Assembly: GCF_044197065.1 (NCBI RefSeq)
Contig: NZ_JBIQOI010000010.1
Location: forward strand, 1-64,000
DNA length: 64,000 nucleotides
From: Kluyvera ascorbata_C
GTDB lineage: Bacteria > Pseudomonadota > Gammaproteobacteria > Enterobacterales > Enterobacteriaceae
Direction: 5' to 3'
Numbering within the stretch: position 1 is the stretch's first letter; each line of letters starts with the position of its first letter. The translations under genes were made by a program, and so were the position numbers. Shown one piece after another: positions 7,767-16,404 of this stretch. The notes below the pieces were generated by a model. The model did no database searches. It saw nothing but the letters and a program-made list of their open reading frames with translations, and was not told the origin of the DNA.

Positions 7767-9418
7767 AATCCCTTCGCTACGGTATTTCGCTAGTTGCATT
7801 GTTCGTTCTTTACTATCTTTTGCCCCTCAATTTCCGGTTGCTGTGGCAGCCGGATGAAACCCGCTATGCGGAGATAAGCCGCGAAATGCTGGCCACCGGC
7901 GACTGGATTGTGCCGCATTTCCTCGGCCTGCGTTATTTTGAAAAGCCGATTGCGGGCTACTGGATCAACAGCATTGGTCAGTGGCTCTTTGGGCATAACA
8001 ACTTTGGCGTGCGCTTTGGCGCCGTGTTTTCCATCACCGTATCAGCGCTGCTGGTGGCCTGGCTTGCCTGGCGTATCTGGCGCGACAAAAAAGTGGCGGT
8101 GCTGTCCGGGGTTATCTTCTTAACGGCGTTCCTGGTTTACGGTATCGGCACCTACACGGTGCTTGATCCGATGATCACCCTGTGGATGACCCTGGCGATG
8201 TTCAGCTTCTGGCTGGCGGCATCGGCGAAAACCACCGGTGAACGCTTCTGGGGCTACGTACTGCTCGGCATTGCCTGCGGAATGGGGGTGATGACCAAAG
8301 GATTCCTGGCGCTGGCCGTGCCGGTGATTGGCGTACTGCCGTGGGTTATCGTACAGAAACGCTGGCGGGAAGTGCTTATCTGGGGCTGGCTGGCGGTACT
8401 GGTATGCGTACTGACCGTGTTGCCTTGGGGGCTGGCGATTGCGCAGCGTGAAGGCGACTTCTGGCGTTATTTCTTCTGGGTTGAGCATATTCAGCGCTTT
8501 GCGCAGAGCGACGCCCAGCATAAAGCGCCGTTCTGGTACTATCTGCCGTTCCTGATTGCCGGGAGCCTGCCTTGGCTGGCGCTGCTGCCGGGCGCGTTAA
8601 AGCTCGGCTGGCGCGATCGTCAAGGGCAGGGCAGCGCGTTCTATCTGTTGGGCTGGATAGTGATGCCGTTCCTGTTCTTCAGTATCGCCAAAGGCAAGCT
8701 GCCAACCTATATTCTGCCGTGCTTTGCACCGCTGGCGATGCTGATGGCGCGCTATGCGCTGGATGCGGCAAAAGTGGGGACGAAGGCGCTGCGGATAAAC
8801 GGCATCATCAACATCGTATTCGGCGTAATTGGCCTGGTAGCGGTGTTTGTTGTGTCGCCATGGGGGCCGATGAAGCATCCGGTGTGGATGCAGATTGAGC
8901 TGTATAAGTGCGTGCTGGCAGCGGTGGCGTTCTTTGTCTGGGCGCTGATGGGGTGGCTGTCAATCAAATCGGATGCGCAGCGTTGGACGTTGGCGGCACT
9001 CTGCCCGATAGGGTTAGCGCTGCTGGTAGGCTTTGCCATTCCAGACCGCGTGACCGACAGTAAGCAGCCGCAGTTCCTGGTGGATATCGTGAGTGAATCG
9101 CTGACGCCGAGCCGCTACGTGCTGAGCAACAGCGTCGGTATTGCCGCAGGGCTTGCCTGGGAGCTGAATCGCAGCGATATCATCATGTATGGGCAGACGG
9201 GTGAACTGAAATACGGTCTCTCCTATCCGGATGCTAAAGGGCGCTTCATCGCCGATAGCGATTTCCCACAGTGGCTGGAAGCACATCGCCAGGAAGGGCC
9301 TATCTCCCTGGTGCTGCAGTTGCCGCGCAATGCTAAAGTCGTGGATTTGCCGTTGCCAAAACCTGATGAGGTGTATGTGATGGGTCGTACTGCGTTTATT
9401 CAGTATCGTCCACAATGA
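7763..9418 (+). CDS. arnT: Undecaprenyl phosphate-Ara4N:lipid A transferase
   Basis: 551 residues, a GT83 (PMT-like) membrane glycosyltransferase. A dozen or so hydrophobic segments run from residue 7 to about 430, followed by a soluble periplasmic C-terminal domain. The first loop contains the acidic DETRYAEISREM, the family's catalytic/metal motif. It attaches L-Ara4N to lipid A phosphates at the periplasmic face, lowering the negative charge and giving polymyxin resistance. Start overlaps arnD; stop overlaps arnE (ATGA). Confidence 0.97.
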   Translation: MKSLRYGISLVALFVLYYLLPLNFRLLWQPDETRYAEISREMLATGDWIVPHFLGLRYFEKPIAGYWINSIGQWLFGHNNFGVRFGAVFSITVSALLVAWLAWRIWRDKKVAVLSGVIFLTAFLVYGIGTYTVLDPMITLWMTLAMFSFWLAASAKTTGERFWGYVLLGIACGMGVMTKGFLALAVPVIGVLPWVIVQKRWREVLIWGWLAVLVCVLTVLPWGLAIAQREGDFWRYFFWVEHIQRFAQSDAQHKAPFWYYLPFLIAGSLPWLALLPGALKLGWRDRQGQGSAFYLLGWIVMPFLFFSIAKGKLPTYILPCFAPLAMLMARYALDAAKVGTKALRINGIINIVFGVIGLVAVFVVSPWGPMKHPVWMQIELYKCVLAAVAFFVWALMGWLSIKSDAQRWTLAALCPIGLALLVGFAIPDRVTDSKQPQFLVDIVSESLTPSRYVLSNSVGIAAGLAWELNRSDIIMYGQTGELKYGLSYPDAKGRFIADSDFPQWLEAHRQEGPISLVLQLPRNAKVVDLPLPKPDEVYVMGRTAFIQYRPQ

Positions 9419-9753
9419 TAACCTGGGCCTGTTTGCTGCTTGCCAGCTTATTGAGCTGTGCCGGGCAGTTGTGCCAGAAACAGGCCACGCGCCCGGCGCC
9501 TTCCGGGCGGCGTGGGCGTCATCTGCTGACCTGGCTTGGGCTCGCGCTAGCGATGCTCGGGCTGGGGATGCTGCTGTGGCTGCTGGTTTTGCAGCAAATT
9601 CCGGTCAGCGTGGCCTATCCGATGCTGAGCCTTAACTTTGTCTGGGTGACGCTGGCGGCACGCACCATCTGGCGCGAGCCAGTGAGCCGTCGACACTGGG
9701 CGGGAGTGGCGCTGATTATTGTCGGTATTATGTTGCTAGGGAGCAGCGCCTGA
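9415..9753 (+). CDS. arnE: Ara4N-phosphoundecaprenol flippase subunit ArnE
   Basis: 112 residues with four hydrophobic helices, an EamA/SMR-like small membrane protein. With ArnF it flips undecaprenyl-phosphate-Ara4N to the periplasmic side. The motif VAYPMLSLNFVWV in helix 3 is typical of the family. Overlaps arnT by 4 bp and arnF by 1 bp. Confidence 0.95.
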   Translation: MITWACLLLASLLSCAGQLCQKQATRPAPSGRRGRHLLTWLGLALAMLGLGMLLWLLVLQQIPVSVAYPMLSLNFVWVTLAARTIWREPVSRRHWAGVALIIVGIMLLGSSA

Positions 9754-10142
9754 TGGGGCTTATCTGGGCATTAATGAGCGTGGCGCTGGTGAGTGTCGCT
9801 CAGTTGACGCTGCGGGTGGCGATGACCACGTTGCCTTCGGCGGAGCAGCCGCTGGTGTTCCTGCTGCATCTGCTGCATTTCGGCGACGGTACGCTGGCGC
9901 TTTTCCTCGGGCTGCTGGGCTATGTGGCGTCGATGGCCTGCTGGTTCTTCGCGCTGAAGCGGCTGCCGCTGGCAAAAGCCTACGCACTGCTGAGCCTGAG
10001 CTACATGGTGGTGTGGTGTGCCGCTATCTGGCTGCCCGGCTGGCACGAACCCTTCTCCTGGCGAGGCCTGCTGGGCGTCGTCGTCATTATCTCGGGTGTT
10101 ATCACCATCTTCTGGCCAAACAAACCTCCCCATACCTCGTAG
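9753..10142 (+). CDS. arnF: Ara4N-phosphoundecaprenol flippase subunit ArnF
   Basis: 129 residues, four transmembrane helices, partner of ArnE. LAKAYALLSLSYMVVW is the counterpart of the ArnE helix-3 motif. Last gene of the operon; REP-type palindromes follow immediately. The operon lacks pmrD or ugd in the window. Confidence 0.95.
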   Translation: MGLIWALMSVALVSVAQLTLRVAMTTLPSAEQPLVFLLHLLHFGDGTLALFLGLLGYVASMACWFFALKRLPLAKAYALLSLSYMVVWCAAIWLPGWHEPFSWRGLLGVVVIISGVITIFWPNKPPHTS

Positions 10143-10253
10143 GCCGGATAAGGCAACGCCGCCATCCGGCAATCTGCGCCGTTCCGCCTGATGGCGCTTC
10201 GCTTATCAGGCCTACAATCTGTAGCCCGGCCAAGCGCAGCGCAGCGCCCGGGT
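10139..10253. repeat. REP/BIME-type palindromic repeats after arnF
   Basis: GTAGGCCGGATAAGGC ... CTTATCAGGCCTAC forms a long imperfect palindrome (10139-10215). It is followed by a second element, GTAGCCCGGCCAAGCGC ... GCGCCCGGG (10221-10253). The same families recur at 13262, 27453, 28941, 30377, 36190 and 53740. They probably stabilise or end the arn transcript. Confidence 0.85.
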
Positions 10254-10303
10254 GATAAAATGTGCAATAATGCCTTTTTCGTTGCATCTATAAGGGATTA
10301 TCT

Positions 10304-11494
10304 ATGCCTGCGGTCGACGCAGAGGGGCAGCTTAGCGGTCTGCGCCTCAACCTGCGTATTGTCTCCATCGTTATCTTCAACTTCGCCAGCTACCTCACCA
10401 TTGGCCTGCCGCTGGCGGTGCTGCCCGGCTATGTCCACGACGTGATGGGGTTCAGCGCCTTTTGGGCGGGGCTGGTGATAAGCCTGCAATACTTTGCCAC
10501 TCTGCTCAGTCGCCCGCACGCCGGGCGTTATGCCGACCTGCTGGGGCCAAAGCGTATCGTGGTGATGGGACTGTGCGGCTGCTTTCTCAGCGGGTTGAGC
10601 TATCTGCTGGCGGCAACGGGCAGCGACTGGCCGCTGGTGAGTCTGGTCCTGCTGTGCCTGGGGCGCGTGATCCTCGGCATCGGTCAAAGTTTTGCCGGTA
10701 CGGGCTCCACGCTCTGGGGCGTTGGCGTGGTGGGCTCGCCGCACATTGGCCGGGTGATCTCATGGAACGGGATTGTCACCTACGGCGCGATGGCGATGGG
10801 CGCGCCGCTCGGCGTGGTGTGCTACCGCTATGTGGGCCTGGAGGGGTTGGCATTGGCGATTATGGCCGTGGCCGCCGTCGCTATCCTGTGCGCGCTGCCG
10901 CGCGCAGAAGTGAAAGCCCAAAAGGGCAAGCCGATGTCCTTCCGTGCGGTGCTGGGGCGCGTTTGGCCTTACGGCATGGCGCTGGCATTGGCTTCCGCTG
11001 GCTTTGGGGTGATCGCCACCTTTATCACCCTATTCTATGACGCAAAAGGCTGGGACGGCGCGGCGTTTGCGCTCACCCTCTTTAGCTGCGCATTTGTAGG
11101 CACTCGTCTGCTGTTCCCGAACGGCATTAACCGCCTGGGCGGTCTGAACGTGGCGATGATCTGCTTTTCGGTGGAGATTGTTGGCCTGCTGCTGGTGGGC
11201 GTGGCGGATACGCCGCTGATGGCAAAAATCGGTACCTTCTTTGCGGGGGCGGGATTCTCGATGGTGTTCCCGGCGCTGGGCGTGGTGGCGGTGAAGGCCG
11301 TACCGCAACAAAACCAAGGGTCGGCGTTGGCTACCTACACCGTGTTTATGGATTTATCACTGGGTATTACCGGGCCGCTCGCCGGGCTGATGATGGCGTG
11401 GATGGGGATTTCGACGATTTACATTGCCGCTGCAGGGCTGGTGGCGGTGGCGCTGCTGTTGGGATGGCAGTTAAAAAAACGGCCCCTGGCGTAA
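10304..11494 (+). CDS. yhhS: MFS transporter YhhS
   Basis: 396 residues with about 12 hydrophobic segments and the MFS loop motif GRYADLLGPKRIV (about residues 69-81). It closely resembles E. coli YhhS, a putative drug/arabinose-type exporter of the major facilitator superfamily. The start MPAVDAEGQLSGLRLN aligns with the E. coli N terminus. Substrate is not established. It is convergent with dcrB, separated by a hairpin overlapping its stop codon. Confidence 0.93.
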   Translation: MPAVDAEGQLSGLRLNLRIVSIVIFNFASYLTIGLPLAVLPGYVHDVMGFSAFWAGLVISLQYFATLLSRPHAGRYADLLGPKRIVVMGLCGCFLSGLSYLLAATGSDWPLVSLVLLCLGRVILGIGQSFAGTGSTLWGVGVVGSPHIGRVISWNGIVTYGAMAMGAPLGVVCYRYVGLEGLALAIMAVAAVAILCALPRAEVKAQKGKPMSFRAVLGRVWPYGMALALASAGFGVIATFITLFYDAKGWDGAAFALTLFSCAFVGTRLLFPNGINRLGGLNVAMICFSVEIVGLLLVGVADTPLMAKIGTFFAGAGFSMVFPALGVVAVKAVPQQNQGSALATYTVFMDLSLGITGPLAGLMMAWMGISTIYIAAAGLVAVALLLGWQLKKRPLA

Positions 11495-11512
11495 GCACGC
11501 GAGAGGCCGTTT
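11473..11512 (-). terminator. Terminator of dcrB, overlapping the yhhS 3' end
   Basis: Stem AAACGGCC (11477-11484) / GGCCGTTT (11505-11512) with a 20-base loop. Read on the minus strand it ends in a run of seven T, so it works as a terminator for dcrB. It lies across the last codons of yhhS. Confidence 0.65.
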
Positions 11513-11527
11513 AGCGGTCAGCAAAAC

Positions 11528-12085
11528 TTAGTTGATGACCAGCGTATTGATGATTTTCTCAGCGTCAGATTGCGCCTGCTGCTGGTTGTCCGCTGGCAGC
11601 GTAACCTGCATCGTCAGCAGCTTGCCATCGATTTTACCCAGTACGACGGAAGAGTACGCGGTCTGCCCTTTTGCAGAGATGATGCTGTCGAGCTGTTGCA
11701 GCGTGTGGCCTTTCACCTCGATGGATTTATTGGTCACCACCTGCAGCTGAGGATCGCGGCTGCGCTGCTGATCTTCAAGACGTTTTGCCAACACCGCTAA
11801 ATCTTCGCTGGTGTCGTCGCCAACGATGACGATGACCGCTTTCATGCCGGTGGCGTCAGAGTAGACGTGCATGTTATTGCTCTGGGTGCCCAGCTTACCG
11901 CTCTGGTCGGTCATCCCGGCCGGCAGCGTAAAGCTCAGCTTACCGTCTAACAGATTGATTGCCTGACCTGCGGCATCGCTTGCGGCAGCAGAACCTTGTG
12001 CAGGGGTGCTGGTGTCGCTGTTGTCACAGGCAGCAAGGCCCATCACTAGCAGGCCAATACCAGCATATTTCACCAATTTGCGCAT
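11528..12085 (-). CDS. dcrB: DcrB-family lipoprotein
   Basis: 185 residues when started at MRKLVKYAG, matching the E. coli protein; an 18-codon longer frame upstream is ignored. A lipoprotein signal peptide with lipobox LAAC places the mature protein on the membrane, facing the periplasm. E. coli DcrB is needed for phage C1 and C6 infection and contributes to envelope integrity. The rest is a small alpha/beta domain with a conserved LAKRLEDQQRSRDPQLQVV stretch. Confidence 0.95.
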   Translation of the reverse strand: MRKLVKYAGIGLLVMGLAACDNSDTSTPAQGSAAASDAAGQAINLLDGKLSFTLPAGMTDQSGKLGTQSNNMHVYSDATGMKAVIVIVGDDTSEDLAVLAKRLEDQQRSRDPQLQVVTNKSIEVKGHTLQQLDSIISAKGQTAYSSVVLGKIDGKLLTMQVTLPADNQQQAQSDAEKIINTLVIN

Positions 12086-12157
12086 TGACATCTTCCTTTC
12101 GATAAATAGCCATAACGGCTCATCTGCGTATCTTATCACAACCCGTGTAATGAACTC

Positions 12158-12823
12158 TCAACCTGGCTGCATCGCTGACAAATCAGATTTATCTGCCAGC
12201 TTTTTCAATAGCATATTCAGCAGCACGCCGTACATCGGCAGGAAGAAAACAATGCTGATCAGCACTTTAAAGCAGTAGTCGACGAGGGCGATTTCCACCC
12301 AGTGCGTGGCCATGAACGGGTCGGTGCTGCGCCAGAAGGCGATAAAGAAGAATGCCAGCGTGTCGCTGATGTTGCCGAACAGCGTGGAGGCCGTGGGTGC
12401 GAGCCACCAGTGGCGACTCTGACGCAGGCGGTTGAACACGTGCACGTCAAGGATCTGCCCCAGGGCATAGGCCATAAAGCTGGCGGCGGCGATACGGGCC
12501 ACGAACAGGTTAAAGTGCGCCAGCGCGCCGAAACCCTGCCATTCGCCCATATAGAACAGTGACGAAATGACGTAGGAGATCATCAGCGCCGGGGCCATTA
12601 CCGCGAAAACGATACGGCGAGCCAGCGGTGCGCCAAAGATCCGCACGGTCAGGTCGGTTGCGAGGAAGATAAATGGAAAGCTAAACGCGCCCCAGGTGGT
12701 GTGGAAGCCGAAAATAGAGACCGGCAACTGAACCAGATAGTTACTGGAGGTGATCACCAGCAGGTGAAATAGCGATAGCCAAACCAGCGCATGACGGCGC
12801 TGTATGGATGTAAAGGGAGTCAT
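12158..12823 (-). CDS. yhhQ: Queuosine precursor (preQ0/preQ1) transporter YhhQ
   Basis: 221 residues from the ATG at 12823, the E. coli length. A longer frame up to 12961 would translate the riboswitch leader and is rejected. Six hydrophobic helices, VUT/COG1738 family; imports 7-cyano- or 7-aminomethyl-7-deazaguanine for tRNA queuosine synthesis. FNLFVARIAAASFMAY and NISDTLAFFFIAFW are conserved. Expression is probably controlled by the preQ1-like aptamer just upstream. Divergent from tusA, another tRNA-modification gene. Confidence 0.95.
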   Translation of the reverse strand: MTPFTSIQRRHALVWLSLFHLLVITSSNYLVQLPVSIFGFHTTWGAFSFPFIFLATDLTVRIFGAPLARRIVFAVMAPALMISYVISSLFYMGEWQGFGALAHFNLFVARIAAASFMAYALGQILDVHVFNRLRQSRHWWLAPTASTLFGNISDTLAFFFIAFWRSTDPFMATHWVEIALVDYCFKVLISIVFFLPMYGVLLNMLLKKLADKSDLSAMQPG

Positions 12824-12828
12824 ATTGT

Positions 12829-12862
12829 ACCTTTTTAGTGGTTGGGGTGAGGGAACCCAATA
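12829..12862 (-). promoter_or_regulatory. preQ1-I-like riboswitch controlling yhhQ translation
   Basis: On the minus strand: stem UUGGG (12860-12856), loop UUCCCUCAC, stem CCCAA (12846-12842), then the A-rich tail CCACUAAAAAGGU (12841-12829). This is the compact class I preQ1 layout: a 5-bp hairpin whose C-rich loop pairs with the 3' tail to form an H-type pseudoknot. The tail AAAAAGG is itself the Shine-Dalgarno of yhhQ, 6 bases before its ATG, so ligand binding would hide the ribosome binding site. Fits the transporter's substrate. Read by eye, not scored with a covariance model. Confidence 0.75.
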
Positions 12863-13005
12863 AGTCTGCAAACCCATTGCAGGGGCGGAATGATACTGCT
12901 TTCGCGTTTCATTGCAATGGTTGTTTTTCGCGCAATCGTTAACCTGGTTGCGTTGAGGCAAGGTCAGCGTAAACTAAGCGCGTTTTTTCTGATGATGAGA
13001 TTCTC

Positions 13006-13251
13006 ATGACCGATTTGTTTTCCAGCCCCGACCATACCTTAGACGCGCAAGGGCTGCGCTGCCCGGAACCGGTAATGATGGTGCGTAAAACCGTGCGGAC
13101 GATGCCCGTGGGGGAAACGCTGCTGGTGATTGCCGACGATCCCGCCACCACGCGCGATATCCCCGGCTTTTGCCGTTTTATGGAACATGAGCTGATTGCT
13201 CAGCAAACCGAGTCTTTGCCGTACCAGTATTTGCTGCGTAAGAGTCATTAG
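13006..13251 (+). CDS. tusA: Sulfurtransferase TusA
   Basis: 81 residues. The CPxP motif LRCPEP with active-site Cys19 accepts sulfur from IscS as a persulfide and passes it to TusBCD for 2-thiouridine formation at tRNA wobble positions. Full family length. It stands alone between yhhQ and the palindromic repeat before zntA. Confidence 0.97.
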   Translation: MTDLFSSPDHTLDAQGLRCPEPVMMVRKTVRTMPVGETLLVIADDPATTRDIPGFCRFMEHELIAQQTESLPYQYLLRKSH

Positions 13252-13261
13252 TCGATACCAT

Positions 13262-13350
13262 ACCCTGTAGCCCGGCCAAGCGCAGCGCCGCCGGGAATGG
13301 CATCGAGCCAACCCGGGGTCGGCGTAAACGCCTCGCCCGGGCTACAGGGT
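13262..13350. repeat. Long inverted repeat between tusA and zntA
   Basis: Perfect 14-bp terminal arms ACCCTGTAGCCCGG (13262-13275) and its complement (13337-13350) enclose further GC-rich palindromes. It belongs to the GTAGCCCGG repeat family also seen at 10221 and 28983. It can serve as a bidirectional end for the convergent tusA and zntA transcripts and touches the zntA stop codon. Confidence 0.8.
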
Positions 13351-15560
13351 TACGCGCTAAACTTCCCGCGCAGCAGTCGCAGCGCGTTCAGCGTCACCAG
13401 CACCGTCGCACCGGTATCCGCCAGCACCGCCAGCCACAGTCCGGTCATACCGAGCAGCGTGGTGATAAGGAAAATCCCCTTCAACCCCAGTGCAATGGCG
13501 ATGTTTTGTCGGACGTTGGCATGAGTCGCGCGCGCCAGACGAATCATCTGCACCAGCCCGGTCAGGCGGTTATGCGTCAGCGCGGCATCGGCGGTTTCCA
13601 GCGCCACGTCGGTGCCACTGCCCATCGCGATACCCATCGCCGCAGCCTTCATTGCCGGTGCGTCGTTAATCCCGTCGCCTACCATCGCCAGCGGGCCTTT
13701 GGCGTTCAGCGCTGTTACTTCAGTGACCTTATCGGCAGGCAGCAGGTTGGCGCGATAGGCCATGCCTAACTCATCGGCAATGGCGGCGGCAGCGCGCGGG
13801 TTATCCCCGGTCAGAATGATGCCCTGAATGCCCAACTCTCGCAGGCCATCGACCGCCTGACGCGCCTCCTGACGTACCGTATCGCGCAGCGCCACAATCC
13901 CCAGTAATGTCTCGCCGCGAGTCACCAGCACCACGGTGTTACCCTGGCTTTCCAGTTGCTGGATCTCAGCCTGATGATCGGGTGCCGGGAACTTGCCTGC
14001 TGCGCAGATAACTATGCGCTGCCCGTCGACGCTGGCTTCAATACCCGAACCCACAAGCGTACGTTGCTCAGTGGCTTGAGGAATGGTCAACCCATGCTGC
14101 TGGGCTTCGCGTACCACGGCTTGCGCCAGCGGGTGGGTCGAACCTTGTTCCACCGCGGCGGCCAGCGCCAGCAGGGTCTCTTCACTCAGCTCAGCCGTTG
14201 GGATAACTGTGGTTACCTGCGGTTTGCCGAGCGTCAGGGTGCCTGTTTTATCAAACGCCATCTGGGTAATGCGACCCAGTTGCTCCAGCGCCGCACCGCC
14301 TTTAACCAGCGCACCGTGGCGCGCAGCGGTGGCAAGACCTGAGGTAATGGCTGCTGGCGTCGAGATAACCAGCGCGCACGGACACCCAATCAACAGCAGC
14401 GTCAGCCCTTTGTAGATCCACTCCTCCCACGAGGCGGCAAACAGCAGCGGCGGCACCAGCGTCACCAGCAGCGCGACGGCCATAATCGCCGGGGTATAGA
14501 TGCGGCTGAAACGGTCAATAAAGCGCTCGATAGGCGCGCGACGTTCCTCGGCCTCTTCAATCAGGCGCAGAATGCGGTCGATGGCGCTATCGCCAGGCTT
14601 TGAAATAACGCTCAGCTGCACCAGGCGGTCGGCGCTGGTAGCGCCTGCTGGCACGCTCTCGCCCGCGCTGCGCTCAACCGGAATGGATTCGCCGGTTAAG
14701 GCGCTTTCGTCAAAGCTGGCGAACGGGGTGATGAGCTTGCCATCGGCAGGCAAGCGCCCACCGGCGGCCACTTCAATCACATCGCCCGGCTGAAGATCCT
14801 TCTGGGCGACGATTTCTCGCTGGCCATCACGCACGCGCACGGCGGTGTCTGGCTTCAGCGCCATTAATGCACTCACGCCCTGACGCGCGCGGTTAGCCGC
14901 CCAGCCTTCAAGGCGTTCGCCGATTAAGAACAGCAGCAGCACCATCGCGGCTTCCGCCGTCGCGCCGATAAACAGCGCGCCGATGGCCGCGACGCTCATC
15001 AGCGTTTCAATGGCGAACCAGCTACCGCTTTTCATCAGGCGCAGCGCCTGGCGGGCGATAGGGTAGAGCCCGACAAGCGTGGTGGCGATAAACGCCAGGT
15101 TGCCCAGCGGATGGTTGAACTGCTCCAGACCCCAGCTAATCGCCATCATCACGGCGAGTGCGATAAGCGGTAGGTTTTCCCGCCAGCGCGAAGTGCTCTC
15201 CTCGGCCTTTGGTTCGCTGTCGCTACGCAGCGTATAGCCCGCGGCGCTCACGGCTTTCTCCACCTGGGTACGAATGTCGTCATCGGCATCAACCAGCAGT
15301 TTTTCAGTGGCGAACAGGACTTTAACCTGCTTCACGCCAGCCACCTGGCTTACTGCGGTTTCGACTTTTCGGGCGCAGGCGGCGCAGTCCATGCCGTTGA
15401 CGACCCAGCTATAGCGGGCGTCCAGCGTTGGTTCTATTACGGGCTCAGCCGTTGCACATTGGCTTTCGCAGCAGCAGTCGTCCTGCGGCTGTGGCGCAGG
15501 CGCGAGCTTAAAGGATGAGAATTGGGGGGCTTTATTGTGACGAGTCTCTGGAGTCGACAT
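13350..15560 (-). CDS. zntA: Zn(II)/Cd(II)/Pb(II)-exporting P1B-type ATPase
   Basis: 736 residues. N-terminal Cys-rich CCCESQC, then a heavy-metal-associated domain with GMDCAAC (Cys59, Cys62). Eight transmembrane helices follow, with the metal-site CPC in GCPCALVISTPAA, the phosphorylated Asp in DKTGTLTLG, and GDGINDAPA near the C terminus. It pumps excess zinc, cadmium and lead out across the inner membrane. A perfect ZntR operator lies 46 bp upstream. Full length, no defects seen. Confidence 0.98.
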   Translation of the reverse strand: MSTPETRHNKAPQFSSFKLAPAPQPQDDCCCESQCATAEPVIEPTLDARYSWVVNGMDCAACARKVETAVSQVAGVKQVKVLFATEKLLVDADDDIRTQVEKAVSAAGYTLRSDSEPKAEESTSRWRENLPLIALAVMMAISWGLEQFNHPLGNLAFIATTLVGLYPIARQALRLMKSGSWFAIETLMSVAAIGALFIGATAEAAMVLLLFLIGERLEGWAANRARQGVSALMALKPDTAVRVRDGQREIVAQKDLQPGDVIEVAAGGRLPADGKLITPFASFDESALTGESIPVERSAGESVPAGATSADRLVQLSVISKPGDSAIDRILRLIEEAEERRAPIERFIDRFSRIYTPAIMAVALLVTLVPPLLFAASWEEWIYKGLTLLLIGCPCALVISTPAAITSGLATAARHGALVKGGAALEQLGRITQMAFDKTGTLTLGKPQVTTVIPTAELSEETLLALAAAVEQGSTHPLAQAVVREAQQHGLTIPQATEQRTLVGSGIEASVDGQRIVICAAGKFPAPDHQAEIQQLESQGNTVVLVTRGETLLGIVALRDTVRQEARQAVDGLRELGIQGIILTGDNPRAAAAIADELGMAYRANLLPADKVTEVTALNAKGPLAMVGDGINDAPAMKAAAMGIAMGSGTDVALETADAALTHNRLTGLVQMIRLARATHANVRQNIAIALGLKGIFLITTLLGMTGLWLAVLADTGATVLVTLNALRLLRGKFSA

Positions 15561-15599
15561 CGTATCCTCCGATTAATGATCGTTGCTTCATTAAGCGCA

Positions 15600-15632
15600 G
15601 CATACACTCTGGAGTCGACTCCAGAGTCAAGC
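15600..15632 (-). promoter_or_regulatory. zntA promoter with ZntR operator
   Basis: A perfect 22-bp palindrome ACTCTGGAGTC / GACTCCAGAGT (15606-15627) lies within a promoter read on the minus strand as TTGACT, 20-bp spacer, TATGCT. The overlong 20-bp spacer with the dyad centred in it is the hallmark of MerR-family activation. It matches the known ZntR site of E. coli zntA. A 13-bp half of the operator recurs at the zntA start codon (see findings). Confidence 0.93.
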
Positions 15633-15638
15633 GGGAAA

Positions 15639-16265
15639 TTACAGGTAAAGCGCGCGAACGATAAAGAAATGCCCGGCAAAATAGCAGGCGGCATAGATTG
15701 CCGTATCTGCCCGGAAGCGGCAGCGATATTTGCTCACCAGCCAGACGATATTGCCTAACAGCAGTAAACCTGCGCCGAAGAAGCCTGAAAGTGCCGTATC
15801 CGTCGGGCGCAGGAACCAAAGTTCACCCGCGACCCAGACCATCACCAGCGTCATGCCGATAAAGGCCAGCACCGGTAAACGCATCTCTTCGAGGCGCGTC
15901 CAGATAACGGCCAGCCACAGCGCGCCGATAACCAGCAGAATGACTGGTAGCGGCCAGAAGAAGGTGAAGGTCAGCTGTCCGGCAAACCAAATGGTGTACA
16001 ACAAGTGCGAGAGGAAAAACGCGCCCACGGCGTACAGCATGCGCTGGCGCGGTAATAGCGTTAACGCATCGCCTATCAACGACGCACACAGACCCGCGAG
16101 TACGAGGTAGCTGATGGCGTTAAACATTGGCGCTTGCCAGGCGAGAAACAGCAGTAAGATTAGGGTGATAGGTTTGAATGCCCAGCGCTGCCAGGCGGGC
16201 CCACGATAGGCGGCATCAACGTAGAGCCAGCCTGAGAAGAATACTGCGATAAACGACCAAAGCAT
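15639..16265 (-). CDS. yhhN: YhhN-family membrane protein (TMEM86-like)
   Basis: 208 residues, about eight hydrophobic helices, YhhN/TMEM86 family (eukaryotic members are lysoplasmalogenases). Conserved polar residues inside helices, such as GDALTLLPRQR and FFLSHLLYTIWF, are visible. The bacterial role is not established. Same length as the E. coli protein. It is 79 bp upstream of zntA on the same strand, with the zntA promoter lying in the gap. Confidence 0.93.
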   Translation of the reverse strand: MLWSFIAVFFSGWLYVDAAYRGPAWQRWAFKPITLILLLFLAWQAPMFNAISYLVLAGLCASLIGDALTLLPRQRMLYAVGAFFLSHLLYTIWFAGQLTFTFFWPLPVILLVIGALWLAVIWTRLEEMRLPVLAFIGMTLVMVWVAGELWFLRPTDTALSGFFGAGLLLLGNIVWLVSKYRCRFRADTAIYAACYFAGHFFIVRALYL

Positions 16266-16404
16266 AATAAGTCCCTGTATCTGTTATCTTAATGGGTACT
16301 GTACCGCCCGTCCGAATGTCCAGTGTAGTAGCCACAGCCGTCAGATGACAATGGCAGACCGCACCGTTTACTATGATTTGCGTAAATTCTTAAGAGAACC
16401 TGAA

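Noticed and set aside
12824..12961. 46-codon N-terminal extension of yhhQ
   Set aside because: It would translate the riboswitch aptamer. The ATG at 12823 has a proper ribosome binding site and gives the family length.
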